Below are positions 45,624 through 45,701 of a stretch of DNA of 45,701 bases, one piece after another. The position numbers were made by a program, and so were the translations under genes. The DNA comes from Xenorhabdus hominickii (GTDB lineage Bacteria; Pseudomonadota; Gammaproteobacteria; Enterobacterales; Enterobacteriaceae). Positions within the stretch are counted from its first letter, which is position 1. Every line of letters begins with the position of its first letter. The DNA is taken from the NCBI RefSeq assembly GCF_002632725.1, contig NZ_NJAI01000001.1, positions 782,077-827,777 on the forward strand. Direction: 5' to 3'. The notes below the pieces were generated by a model. It saw nothing but the letters and a program-made list of their open reading frames with translations, searched no databases and was not told the origin of the DNA.

Positions 45624-45701
45624 TTGTTGTGATATGCTTCCCGCCTTTTAAGGGTAAAGCATGGCCAAAGCTGACGTCTATTGCCGTTATTGTCACAAAT
45701 C
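45618..45701 (+). mobile_element. Left end of an IS1-family insertion sequence (runs off window)
   Basis: The sequence from about 45618 (AGTTAGTTGTTGTGATATGC) onwards interrupts the LysR-type gene and leads into an insA-like start. The exact left end lies between about 45607 and 45622; the terminal repeat cannot be confirmed because the right end is outside the window. Confidence 0.65.
45661..45701 (+). CDS. insA: InsA-like IS1 protein, partial
   Basis: The visible 13 codons read MAKADVYCRYCHK, with the Cys-x2-Cys pair of the N-terminal zinc finger of IS1 InsA proteins. A ribosome site AAGGG lies 10 bases upstream. The rest is beyond the window. Confidence 0.65.
   Translation, partial: MAKADVYCRYCHK

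Overview
The window looks like a chromosomal segment of an insect-associated Morganellaceae bacterium, most likely Xenorhabdus or a close relative such as Photorhabdus. The basis is the enterobacterial rpmH-rnpA-yidD-yidC-mnmE / dnaA-dnaN-recF-gyrB block, an Asd closely matching the E. coli protein, and a hemophilin / Slam / TonB-receptor / TonB haem-capture locus of the kind described in Xenorhabdus. Genus assignment is inference; there is no rRNA here.

Layout. (1) 1-3.7 kb is eroded accessory DNA: a dinD remnant, a drug-efflux-type MFS gene divergent from a SufR-like cysteine-rich regulator, and a GntR/UTRA fragment. (2) 3.8-6.7 kb holds an LTA-synthase-like membrane sulfatase-fold protein and fdhD. 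(3) 6.7-12.1 kb is an AT-rich cassette behind an IS4-type transposase remnant. Its main gene encodes a 938-residue fusion of a complete class I lysyl-tRNA synthetase with an aldehyde-dehydrogenase-fold domain, followed by an MFS transporter and a convergent GNAT gene. This is the best candidate for an undescribed biosynthetic system. (4) 12.4-18.8 kb is a Fur-box-preceded hemophilin, Slam, TonB-dependent receptor and TonB locus for secreted haem capture. (5) 19-29.7 kb is the conserved dnaA region, with a regulatory interval between rpmH and dnaA carrying a consensus DnaA box and dense GATC sites. (6) 29.7-32.9 kb has a palindromic intergenic repeat, an orphan 213-residue protein, asd, and a Zur-controlled pair of alternative ribosomal protein genes (L31B, L36B). 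(7) 33.3-43.1 kb is a co-directional membrane-associated block: YqiJ, a flotillin with an extended repeat-rich coiled coil, a 1649-residue AAA ATPase, a LemA-like protein, a small membrane protein and a rhomboid protease. (8) 43.3 kb to the end has an EthA-like flavin monooxygenase divergent from a LysR-type regulator that is cut short by an IS1-family element running off the window.

How parts work together. In the haem locus the cargo (hemophilin) would be secreted by Slam, return haem to the receptor, and be energised by the dedicated TonB. In the lysine cassette the synthetase would activate lysine and the ALDH domain, which keeps its catalytic Cys and Asn but has Asn where the general-base Glu should be, could reduce or transfer the lysyl group; the MFS protein may export the product and the GNAT may modify it. 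In the flotillin block the NfeD-like YqiJ and flotillin would build a membrane scaffold for the giant ATPase. The last two models are inference.
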